From assembly GCA_963729695.1 (NCBI GenBank), contig CAVSOT010000004.1, positions 372,001 to 436,000 on the forward strand: a stretch of DNA of 64,000 bases, in the 5' to 3' direction. Below, in pieces: positions 53,379 to 63,183 of this stretch (the stretch's first letter is position 1; every line of letters starts with the position of its first letter). Source of the stretch: PALSA-693 sp963729695 (GTDB lineage Bacteria; Actinomycetota; Acidimicrobiia; Acidimicrobiales; Palsa-688). The translations under genes were made by a program, and so were the position numbers. The notes below the pieces were generated by a model. That model saw only the letters and a list, made by a program, of their open reading frames with translations, searched no databases and had not been told where the DNA came from.

Positions 53379-54189
53379 TGGCGGATTCACCACTCCTCGA
53401 AGTGATCGACCTGTGGGCTGGATACGGGAAGATGACTGTTGTGCGAGGGGTCAGCTTCGACGTATCCGAGGGAGAAATGGTCTCACTCGTCGGGCGTAAC
53501 GGTGTGGGCAAGACCACGACACTCATGGCTATCGCCGGGATCTCGTTTGGGCGACTCAGGGGGAACGTCCGGCTCAACGGGACCGAGGTGCTGGGCTTGG
53601 CGCCGAGCGATTGGTTCGCGCCGGCCTGGCTGCCGTTCCCGAGGGCCGACGCATCTTTCGAGCGATGACGGTACGGGAAAATCTAGAATTGGGCGCATTC
53701 ATGGCCCGAAGATTGGGAAAGCGCCACATTAGCGAGCGAATCACACAAGTGTTCGAGATATTTCCGGTGCTGTCTGCTCAGGCCCATCGCAAGGCGGGTG
53801 AGCTGAGCGGCGGGCAGCAGCAAATGGTTGCGATGGGCCAAGCGCTCATGACGGGCGCCCGGTTGATGCTGCTGGACGAGCTATGCGGTGGGCTGGCTCC
53901 TGCTGCCATCCAGATGATGTACGAGAGAATAGGGGTCCTTCGGGACCTTGGCATGGGAAATCTGATTGTCGAGCAGAACATTTCGAGTGCGCTGGCCGTC
54001 TCATCCCGGTGCTACGTGATGGAGGCAGGACGGATAGTGTACTGGGATCTACTAAGTCGCTCCACGGCGAACGACAGGTTGACGACATATGGGGGGTGCC
54101 ATACAGGGATGGTAGGAGGACCCGCTGGCCGGGAGTCCCAAGATAGGGATGTCGGCAAACTGGCGGCGACAGAAACGGGGCGCCAGTAA
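53378..54189 (+). CDS. livF: LIV-type ABC transporter ATPase LivF, one frameshift
   Basis: The N-terminal piece has VIDLWAGYGKMTVVRGVSFD and Walker A GRNGVGKTT. Near 53615 one base is missing, and the next frame continues VRAGLAAVPEGRRIFRAMTV, LSGGQQQMVAMGQALM (signature) and LMLLDELCGGLAP (Walker B). The joined length, ~270 residues, is a little longer than the usual 235-240 because of a divergent C-terminal tail (GGPAGRESQDRD). ATG 53378 overlaps the livG stop by one base. It is the second ATPase of the importer. Confidence 0.83.
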
Positions 54190-54248
54190 ATGGCGCCGTG
54201 GAAATCTGTTCCCGCTGACCGAGTGAGGTTTCGATCAGTCAGATCATG

Positions 54249-55353
54249 ATGAAAGAGAAAGGAACTGTGGTGACCGAGGTTGCGGGAGAGACAAGGATTA
54301 TCTCGGCAGATGACCATCTTGATCTGAATGTGCTGCCGCCTGGCCTCTGGGAGGAAAGGCTGCCGCTCGACCTCAGGGATCGCGCCGCACGGTGGTGGAA
54401 ACGCCGGAAGGGCCGTGCTGGTCTGCTGAAGGGCGCATCCTCGGTCCCAGCGGGTGGCGACCCGAGGGCCTGGTCAGCGTGGAAGAGCACGGTTTTCGGC
54501 CGGGTGAACCGAGGCCCGTCTGGAGGACATGGATCGAGACGGGGTTTGGGCGCAGGTGATCTACGGTCCGCCGACCGGGCTGCTGCTGCAGGACGGCAGA
54601 CTACTGGCCGCCTGCGAACAGGTGTACGACGACTGGACCACGGAGTTCAATGCAGTGTCGCCGAATAGTCTGGTGGCGCTGCCGCTGATTTCGGCCAATA
54701 GTACGGCGGAGGCCCGAGCGGAGATGGTGAGGGTGGCCGGGCTCGGACATCGCGGCGTGCTGTTGCACCGAAGCAGGTAGAAGCCCCCCATCTTCGAGCC
54801 GGAGTGGGAGGAGTTTTGGACAGAAGCGGCGGAGTGTGGACTGCCGATACACGTCCACCTGGGCGGTGGCCTGCACAGTCTCCGGCCCCAGGGGGGGAGC
54901 TGGCGACAGCCGGCCATGGTCAGTGTGGTTCCTATGCAGATGGACGAGATCCTGGCCGGAATGATCTTCAGCGGCATCTTGGAACGGCACCCAAATGTGA
55001 CCGTGGTCCTTGGCGAATCGGGTCTCGGCTGGATTCCCTATGTCCTCGAACGCATGGACCACGAGTATCACAAGTATTACGACCGGACAGAGGACGTGCG
55101 CCTCAGTTCCGTTCCGAGTGAGTTCTTCCACCGTCAGATGATCGCCACCTACGAGGAAGACGAGCTGGGTCTCGAGCTCGTCGACCGGATCGGGCCCGAC
55201 AACATCATGTGGGCTTCGGACTATCCCAACGGAGACTCGACCTGGCCACACTCATGGCAAGCCATAGAAAAGTCACCGCTCAGTAGGCTCGATGCCGCAA
55301 CGCAACGGAAGATCCTCTGGGGCACAGCTGCCCGGATCTACCAGATCGCCTGA
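54249..55353 (+). CDS. Amidohydrolase family 2 protein, frameshift and in-frame TAG
   Basis: Three pieces form one ACMSD-like protein: IISADDHLDLNVLPPGLWEE (metal-binding start); after a slip near 54505, LEDMDRDGVWAQVIYGPPTG; then, after an in-frame TAG at 54778-54780, IFEPEWEEFWTEAAECGLPI, HVHLGGG, VVLGESGLGWIPYVLERMD and MWASDYPNGDSTWPHS. The TAG may also be read as two opposite slips giving APKQVEAP. The whole length is normal (~368). It is either a decayed gene or error-rich sequence. It lies 57 bp after livF. Confidence 0.7.
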
Positions 55354-55397
55354 CCGATCGAGGTGATCAGTAGGCGGGCAACTCACAGCGCGGATCG

Positions 55398-56714
55398 ATG
55401 GGACGGCGCCAGCGTGCGGGTGCGGGCTGGGCGGCGACGGTGAAGGTCGAAGGCACAACATTGGAACCTCTCGAGGGACTCCGAGTACTCGATTTTTCAC
55501 GTCAACTCGCTGGTGGTGCGGCCACGCGCATCCTCGCCAACTATGGCACGGAGGTGCTCCACGCGAATGGCCCGAGCCGCCGGGCATCGACTTCCTGCGT
55601 CAGGGCGGATCGAGTTGGGCCGACGGACCCAAGAGCATCAATGCCGGTCCGTTGTTCAACAGCATCAACGACGCCAAACGGAGCTTCACCCTCAACATGG
55701 CTACCGAGGAGGGACGACGACTGGCGAAGGAGCTGGCCAGGATCAGCGACGTCTTCTTCGAGAGCATGACGCCTCGAGTCATGCGGAACTGGGGTCTGGA
55801 GTATGAAGCGGTAAGAGGTATCAATCCCAACATCATCTACGTGTCGTGCTCCGGGTTCGGCCAGACGGGCCCCGCGGCCCACTACCGGTCGTACGGCATG
55901 CCATCTGCGGCCCATACCGGCATCTTCCACCTCGCCGGACTGCCTGGTCGTCCCCCGGCTCGATGGGGATTCTCGATCGGCGACACCCATGCATCCTTCA
56001 TGAATGCGATCGCCGTACTGTCGGCCGTTCATTATCGGCAGAGGACAGGCCGCGGCGTCTTCATCGATTCGGCCCAGACGCAAGCCAACATCACGCTTCT
56101 CGCAGAGTTCTTCCTCGATTTCTCGGTCAATGGCCGCAAGACCCGCCACTCCGAAATTTCCGCCAGGGAATACGCCACACCGGACCCCCGTGGCCCCGCA
56201 TAACGCCTACCCCTGCCGGGGGCAGGATACCTGGTGCGTGATCGCAGCCTTCAGCGAGGCTGACTGGAAGTCGCTCAAGGATGCGATGAAGCATCCGGAA
56301 TGGGCCGAGCGACCACAGTTTGCTTCGATGGAGGAACGAGTGCAACATCGGGAGGAGCTCGATCGGGAGTTGTCCCGCTGGACGCGAGGGTTTGACCGCT
56401 TCGTCCTCGCCCGCCGGTTGCAGGAGAGCGGCTTGTGTGCGGGTGTTGTAGAGAACAGCAGAGACCGACTGAACTGGGATGGGCAGCTGGCTCACCGCGG
56501 CACCTACGCCATCTTTGAACATTCGGAGATGGGACCACGGCGCCATGAGACGGTGGCGGCTAAGCTGTCCGGCCGTCTCCCCCGACCCAAGCGTGGCGCC
56601 CCCCTCATGGGCGAAGACAACGACTACGTCTTCAAGGATCTGCTGGGCCTGTCCGAAGCAGAGATGGCGACTCTGGTAGAGGCGGACATCATCCGAGACA
56701 TGAACACGGTATGA
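55398..56714 (+). CDS. CaiB/BaiF CoA transferase (family III), two frameshifts
   Basis: The first piece has LEGLRVLDFSRQLAGGAATR. After a slip near 55575, PEPPGIDFLRQGGSSW and FNSINDAKRSFTLNMATEEG follow, then CSGFGQTGPAAHYRSYG. A second slip near 56160-56200 leads to NAYPCRGQDTWCVIAAFSEA and the C-terminal domain. The joined ~440 residues are a full family III transferase. In FIDSAQTQANITLL the usual catalytic Asp position is not conserved as expected. It overlaps the next CoA transferase by 4 bp (ATGA), so they may form a heteromer. Confidence 0.75.
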
Positions 56715-57910
56715 CCTCTGGCGACGTGACCATCAACTCGGCCGTCGCGTCGCAGGGTGCGTTCGCTGGTCTGGTGATCCTGGAAATTGGCGACGAGGCG
56801 ACCCAGGCGTGCGGCAAGTATTTCGCGGACATGGGCGCCACGGTCGTGAAAGTCGAACCTCCCGGCGGCGCCCCCTCGCGACACCGAGGTCCCTACAAGG
56901 ACGAGATACCGGATGTCAACGCCAGCGTCCACTTTTGGGCCTACAACACGAGCAAGGAGAGCGTGACGCTGGATCTCGAAAGATCGGCGGATCGCACCGT
57001 CCTGCGCTCCTTGGCGCTAGAGGCGGATGTGATCCTGGAGGATCATCCTCCGGGTTACCTGGATCAGCTTGGCGTCGGCTACTCCTACTTCGCCTCGGCC
57101 CTCCCGTCGCTGATCATGACCTCTGTCACGCCGTTCGGCCAGACCGGTCCGCTCAAGGATTGGAGGGGTTCAGACATGGTGTACTGGGCGACGGGTGGTG
57201 CCATGTGGCTGGTCGGATACGACGATCCCGACACCCCACCACTCATCCCTCAGGGTGAGATCTCGTACCAGGTCGCCGGCTGCTGGGCGTGCATCGGCAC
57301 GCTTGTGGCCCTGACGGATCGGGTAACAACGGGACAGGGACAGCATGTCGACGTGTCGCTCCAGGAGGCATGTGCGTTCCTGGTGGATGGCTATGACGTC
57401 GCCCCGTACGAGTACGCCGGCGAGATACGACGTCGGCAAGAGGGTCTCGCAGGCGATCCGATCCTGACCAAGGACAAGAAGTTCTTCCTCCCACAGATCA
57501 CAAATGTCCCGGACACCCGGTGGCTTGAATTCCGGGACTGGCTGACGGCCGAGGGAGAGGGAGCCGACCTGGCGAACCTCGACGCGGAGGCGATGCGCAG
57601 CGACATGCCCATGGTTCGGCACGTGATCGAGCGTCTCGCCCAGAAGCGGACCGCAGCCGAACTTTCGGCGTTGGGTCAGTCATTCGGATTTACCTGGATG
57701 GCGGCGAACGCACCAGAGGAACTGTTCGACGATGAGCAACTGAACTACCGTCAGTTCTTCCAGACCGTACCTCATCCCGAATACACCACCGCTTACACGT
57801 ACGGGGGGCCGGCGGCTCTTTGGTCAGAAGCCGGTTGGCAGATTCGAACACGACCACCTCGGCTTGGTGAACACAACGCCAAGTGGGGCATCCATCAGTA
57901 CCCGACGTAG
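56711..57910 (+). CDS. CaiB/BaiF CoA transferase (family III), intact
   Basis: This is a 399-residue protein with GLVILEIGDEATQACGKYFA, GATVVKVEPPGGAPSRHRGP, WAYNTSKESVTLDLERSADR and VTPFGQTGPLKDWRGSDMV. The catalytic segment reads VDVSLQEACAF, Glu where Asp is expected in formyl-CoA transferase. It should move CoA between acids in the cytosol, perhaps together with the 55398 protein, whose stop overlaps its ATG. It is one of the few undamaged genes in this part of the window. Confidence 0.88.
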   Translation: MTSGDVTINSAVASQGAFAGLVILEIGDEATQACGKYFADMGATVVKVEPPGGAPSRHRGPYKDEIPDVNASVHFWAYNTSKESVTLDLERSADRTVLRSLALEADVILEDHPPGYLDQLGVGYSYFASALPSLIMTSVTPFGQTGPLKDWRGSDMVYWATGGAMWLVGYDDPDTPPLIPQGEISYQVAGCWACIGTLVALTDRVTTGQGQHVDVSLQEACAFLVDGYDVAPYEYAGEIRRRQEGLAGDPILTKDKKFFLPQITNVPDTRWLEFRDWLTAEGEGADLANLDAEAMRSDMPMVRHVIERLAQKRTAAELSALGQSFGFTWMAANAPEELFDDEQLNYRQFFQTVPHPEYTTAYTYGGPAALWSEAGWQIRTRPPRLGEHNAKWGIHQYPT

Positions 57911-57928
57911 GTAAGGAGGTTACGTCCC

Positions 57929-59080
57929 ATGCCTGAAAACTCGCTCACAATCAAGTTCGGGGTGATCTCGACTGATGATCACCTTCAGGAAGCCCCCCAC
58001 GTGTGGACGGAACGAATGTCGAAGGCGCGGTTCGGCGACGACATCCCTCATATCGTTTCTGAACCCGATGGATCGGAACACTGGCTGATCGCCGGCCAGC
58101 CGGTGCCCGGATTACTGGCGCTCGGCGAAGTCCAAGGAGCCAGGGAGGATCGCGCCGCGCCCCCGCCGACGCATTGGAGTGAGATACCGACGAAGACCTA
58201 CGTGCCCGTTGACCGCCTCCGCGCCATGGACGAGGACGGCGTGGATGGGCAGACATTCTTTCCCAACATTGCCGGGATCACGAACGGAACGTTCCAGAAG
58301 ATCGGTACCGAGGACTACAGGCTGGCCTGCATACGCGCCTACAACGACTGGCAGGCCGAGGAGTGGTACTCGTTCAGCCAACGGTTCATTCCTCAATGTA
58401 TCTTTCCATTGTGGGATGTCGATCAGGCCGTGGCCGAGGTGGCCCGGTGTCATGAGATGGGCCATCGCGGCATCATCGGCAATCCCGCTCCAGAAGTCAT
58501 GGGTTTCCCTCACTTGAACGAGGCTCATTGGGACCCACTGTGGGCCACCTGCGAGGACCTGGGGATGGTGGTGAGCTTCCATGTAGGCGGAGGAGCCCCC
58601 GTGGAGCCCTGGTCGGGCTATACGCAGAATCAAGCCATCTCGGTACGGAGCTGCCGGGTCATCGCCGGCAACTCGCTGTTCATGGCCAATCTCCTCTATT
58701 CAGGGATCCTGGAACGCTTCCCACGACTGAAGGTTTTCTGAGCCGAAAGCGGGATCGGGTGGATTCCGTACCTTTTGGAGACGGCTGACCATCAGTACGA
58801 GGCCCAAAAGCTATGGCGTGAGGGCCAGCCCACCAAACCGAGCGAGTTGTTCCACCGTCAGTGTTATGCCAGCTTCTGGTATGAGAGGGTTGCCCTCAGG
58901 ATTCGAGATGCAATTGGTCTGAGCAATATTGTGTGGGAGGGTGATTTCCCTCACCGCACGTGCACCTATCCTGAGTCTTGGAAATATATCGACGGGAGTC
59001 TGGAAGGGATCTCGGACACGGAGAAGAGGACGATGCTCGTAGACAACGCAGTATCGCTGTTCGATCTCTCGCCCATCTAG
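57929..59080 (+). CDS. Amidohydrolase family 2 protein with one in-frame TGA
   Basis: VISTDDHLQEAPHVWTERMS starts the metal-binding region. VSFHVGGGAPVEPW and, after a TGA at 58739-58741, ESGIGWIPYLLETADHQYEA and VWEGDFPHRTCTYPES complete a normal ACMSD-like protein of 383 codons. Relatives in this window have Ser or Leu at the TGA position (FVSVESG, VVLGESG), so a TCA-to-TGA nonsense change is the simplest reading; Sec is unlikely. AAGGAGG precedes ATG 57929, 18 bp after the CoA transferase. Confidence 0.78.
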
Positions 59081-59101
59081 AGTCACGTGTCAGGAGATGA
59101 A

Positions 59102-59359
59102 ATGGCTATAGCAGAAGATGCTGTTCACGTCGCACTCGATGCTCTTCGCCCGAGTCTGGACGCCGATGGGTTCGACATTTACCTGGACTCCGTGACGATC
59201 GACGGCACGGTCGTGGTGATTCTCGAGGCGAGACCCGGGGCGTGTTTGGAATGTTTGGTACCAGAGGAACTCCTCATTCAGATGATCGACTCAGCGATCC
59301 GTAAGCAGAGTGCTTCCTTCAGCCAACTAGAGTTGGTGCGGAAGGGATTCGAACAATAG
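59102..59359 (+). CDS. Small NifU C-domain-like protein with CxxC
   Basis: This is an 85-residue protein. ALRPSLDADGFDIYLDSVTI and GACLECLVPEELLIQMIDSA follow the layout of the NifU C-terminal domain (VRPxLxxDGGDVxL, then GACxxCP and a terminal helix), with CLEC as the cluster or metal site. It may carry FeS clusters or be a redox partner for the pathway. ATG at 59102 has AGGAG at 59092-59096; GTG at 59087 is less likely. The gene sits between an amidohydrolase and a CoA transferase, an unusual place for NifU. Confidence 0.6.
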   Translation: MAIAEDAVHVALDALRPSLDADGFDIYLDSVTIDGTVVVILEARPGACLECLVPEELLIQMIDSAIRKQSASFSQLELVRKGFEQ

Positions 59360-59407
59360 CGTGCTGGTGAGTCGGAGCTGATAAGGCGCGGTAGAGGGGT
59401 CCTTCCT

Positions 59408-61806
59408 ATGCAGTCTGTCTTCAGTGGCATTCGAGTGGTCAACCTCAGCCAAGGCAGGCTGGGGCTACGGCCGCGATGGTGCTCGCGGACAATGGGGCGG
59501 AGGTCGTCAAGGTCGAGCCCCCGGACGGTGACTGGGCCCGCCAGTTCCCGGGGTTTCTCATGTGGAATCGGGGAAACGGAGCGTGGCCCTCGATCTCCAC
59601 GAGAGCTCGGATGCCGAACACAGTCGGCGGCTGATCGACCGTAGTGACGTCGTCATCTCGACCTTCCGTCCCAGTAGGGCGAAAGCGCTGGGAATGGACT
59701 ACGAAACCCTCCACAATCGAGGACTCGTCTACTGCACGATATCCGGACTGGGCTGGGCTCGACAGCACGACGACCTGCTCCCGTACGAGGGTGTCGTGGC
59801 CGCAAAGTGCGGGCGCATGATGGGCAATGGTGTCCTAAGTGGCTCGGCGAATCCCGACGCCGAAGACCGACCCATCTATGTCGCCGCGCCCACGGGATCC
59901 TACGGGGCCGCGATCCTGGCGGTGCAAGGCATAGCGGCGGCGCTGTTCTCCCGATCTCGCACCGGTCGCGGGCAGAAGGTCGAGACGAGCCTGCTCGACG
60001 GTTTTGCCGCCACGACAATGCGACTGCGCTTTCAGCGCGACGGCGACAAGATCCTCCCGGTCCGCCATGTGCCCGGTCGCAGCCTCATGCTGAGAGGGAT
60101 CGCGCTCACCTTTTTGACGGCCGAGTGCCGAGATGGCCGGTACATACAGATGTGCGCTCGCCAGGACAGTCACTTCCGCAACTGGATGGCCGCGCTTGGT
60201 CTCTCCGAGCTCATGGATGACGCACGGTTTGCCGGGGCACCCATGCGGTTCGCATGCGAGGAGGATGTAGCCGAGCTCGAGGGATTGGTGCGTGACCGCA
60301 TGGGGGAGAAGACCCAGGCGGAGTGGATGCAGATCTTTGTCGATAGGTATGACGTCGGCGCCGACCCGTTCTTGACGCCGGCGGAGTTCCTCGAGCACCC
60401 TCAGATGGTGATGAACTCCCGCGTGATCGAGCTCGAGGATGCTGCCTTCGGACGAGTGAAGCAGGTTGGCCCCCTCGTACTATTCAGCGAGACGCCGGGA
60501 CGGGCGGAGAAGTCGGCTCCCGAGCTCGCCGCGGATCAGGCCCTCCTGGGTGGGTTGGACGGCCGCGGTCCGGGTCCGGTCGGTCACCAGAAGATGGGTG
60601 ATGAGGCGGCCGACGCAACGCGGCCTCCTTTTGCCGGTGTGACCGTGCTCGAAATCGCCTACTTCCTAGCGGGTCCGCTTGGAGCCACGCTTGTCGCCGA
60701 GTTGGGCGCCCGGGTGATCAAGGTCGAACCCCTGGCGGGTGACCCGTACCGCCGCGTCGGGCTGGAAGCGGTCCATATCGTGGCGGGCAAGGAGAGTATC
60801 GCCGTCGATCTGAAGTCCCCTCGCGGCCGGGAGATCCTTCACCGGCTCATCGGTCGAGCTGACGCCTTGGTGCACAACTTCCGACCCGGTGTTGCGGAAC
60901 GATTGGGTATGGACTACGCCACCGCGAGGGACCTCAGGCCCGACTTGGTCTACCTATACGCCGGATCCTATGGGTCGGTTGGGCCCGAGTCACACCGCGC
61001 CGCGTTCCACTCGACGCCAAACGCACTGTCCGGCGGCGGAATCCTCCAGGCCGGAGTCGGCAACCCACCGGTCGACGACTCTTATCCGGACCCGTGCGCC
61101 GGGATTGCAGTCGGTGCCGCTCTGGCGATGGGCTTGCTGGCCCGTCAGCGGTATGGGACAGGTCAATACCTGGAAACGACCATGCTGACGAGCAGCGGAT
61201 ACGTTCACTCCAACGACTTGGTGGGATACCCCGGCCGACCGGAGCGCCTCATTCCAGATCAGCATCAGCAGGGCTTGCACGCCCTTTACCGCTTGTATCG
61301 GTGTTCCGACGGCTGGATCTTTGTCGCGGCCGTCCAGGAGAAGGAGTGGGCGAGGCTCGCAACTTCACTGGGCCGAAGCGAGTGGCTCACCGACCCTCGT
61401 TTCGTTGATAGTCGATCACGCCTCCAACACGACCAGGCTCTCGCCGGTCTTTGCGAGCGTTGCTTCCTGGAGGCGTCCGCAAGCGAGTGGGAGAGGCGGC
61501 TGGGAGTTGCCGGGGTGCCAGCCGCCTCGGCCGGTAAAGAGACGTTCGAGGAGTTTCTGGCCAGCGAGGGCCTACTTCGACCTGAGGATCATCCCCTCTT
61601 CGGCGCCTACTGGCGCTTGCCCGCCAAGGTACGGTTCAGTGAAGTCGGCCAACCGCTTGGCCGCCGCTGGCGCGCCCGGCGAGCACACACAGGCGATTCT
61701 CGAAGAGCTGGGCTATGACGAAGGAGAGCGCGCTGCGCTCGAAGGAGAGGGCGTCGTGTTGCGAGCTGCCGACGTGGCCAGAGTAACCGCGGGCATGGCG
61801 CGATAG
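59408..61806 (+). CDS. Tandem (two-domain) CaiB/BaiF CoA transferase, three frameshifts
   Basis: FSGIRVVNLSQ starts the protein. Slips near 59456 and 59570, each fitting a missing base, lead through LADNGAEVVKVEPPDGDWAR to RSVALDLHESSDAEHSRRLI. Domain 1 carries VETSLLDGFAATTM with the Asp. Domain 2 begins at GVTVLEIAYFLAGPLGATLV; its active segment reads LETTMLTSSGYV, without the Asp. A last slip near 61650 leads to GEHTQAILEELGYDEGERAA and the end. The fusion order (active, then Asp-less) matches the 34164 gene, suggesting a pseudo-dimer with one working site. Confidence 0.75.
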
Positions 61807-61879
61807 CGGCCGTGATGAATACGCCGACGACAGGCGCTGTCAGAGATGGACACTGGTGCAACGGAGGGAGGTGGGGTGG

Positions 61880-63114
61880 ATGCTGGAAGACGTGCGCGTG
61901 ACGGAGGTGGCAATGTTGGCGCCCAGCGCCTTGGGCATGCATCTGGGTGATCTCGGGGCCGATGTCATCAAGGTCGAAGATCCAGCTCTCGGCGACTACG
62001 TGCGGGAAATCGGGAGAGCCCCGGCGGAGGAGGCGTCGGCGTCTTCATCGGCACTGGAACCGAGGCAAGCGCAGTCTGACGATCGATTTGCGTCAGTCAG
62101 CCGGGGCGGCCGTGTTCGAAGAGTTGGTCCGGCGGTCGGATGTCGTCATCGAGGGGCTACGCCCCGGTTCGCTCGATCGACGGGGCTTAGGCTACGGCCG
62201 GCTGCGAAAAGTCAAGTCGAACCTGGTGTTCGTCAGCATCTCTGGCTTCGGTCAAAACGGACCGTACCGAGACGTCGCCAGTCACGGCCCGGCGTTCGAG
62301 GCATACGCCGGCCTGGCTGATCCCGTCATGGGTGAAGACGGTCTACCTCGCGTGCCACTTGGCAAAGGAGGCATCGGCATACAAGCTGCGCCTTTGTTGG
62401 GCGCCTTGGGTACGCTCGCCGCACTGACCCGGGCCCGTTCGACGGGCGAAGGGTGTTACCTCGACGTCGCCGAGAGTGACGGCGCAACGTACTGGAACGC
62501 CCTCCACCTGGATGACGTAGCGGACGACAGGTTTCGAGAACGTCGCCATCTGCCATATCGGGGGGCGAGATTCGCGCTCCCCGAGGGAGAGTCAGATATC
62601 TTCGAACAAGGAGCGCGATGTCAGTACTATGAGACGTCTGACGGCCGCTATCTTATCTTTATGGCACTCGAACGGAAGTTTTTCGAGAACTTCGCCGCCG
62701 CGATCGACCGGCCTGATCTCCTGGATATATCGACGTCGAGTTCGCGAGTTCGACCACGAATACGGGAATATCGAGCTGCGGAGGGCGCTCACTGATATCT
62801 TCCTTACTCGCTCGCTGTCTGCCTGGATGCGACTGTTTGACGAGTCGGACATCCCGGGCATACCCGTAAACATAGGCGACCAGGTTCTGGACGATCCTCA
62901 CTTCGCCGTCCGAACGCGTTGGCTGGATCCGGATGCCCACGGGATACCCATGATGGGAGTGCCTCTCCACACTGAACCTCCGCTGTCCCGACCACGACCT
63001 GCGCCGCGGCTGGGCGAGCACACTGAGGAAGTCCTTCGTGAAGTCCTGGAGTACGACCGCGAGCGGATCGATACATTGTTCCATTCCGGCGTGCTCGGGT
63101 CGCCCCGTCACTAG
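61880..63114 (+). CDS. CaiB/BaiF CoA transferase (family III), two frameshifts
   Basis: The protein starts LEDVRVTEVAMLAPSALGMH and HLGDLGADVIKVEDPALGDY. After a slip near 62025, LHRHWNRGKRSLTIDLRQSA, VSISGFGQNGPYRDVASHGP and YLDVAESDGATYW (Asp present) follow. A second slip near 62740 leads to REFDHEYGNIELRRALTDIF and GEHTEEVLREVLEYDRERID. Together this is a complete single-domain transferase of about 410 residues. Both slips fit one extra base or two missing. It is 70 bp before the last thiolase gene. Confidence 0.75.
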
Positions 63115-63183
63115 TGTGCGAGAACGGAGCACCTGTCAAATGAGGTCCTGGCTGACAGGTCGCTAGCCGCAAGGAGAGTGACG

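Noticed and set aside
54778..54780. In-frame TAG as pyrrolysine codon
   Set aside because: Pyrrolysine is not expected in such actinobacteria, the protein family has no Pyl, and the surrounding gene also has a frameshift; nonsense, error or double slip is simpler.
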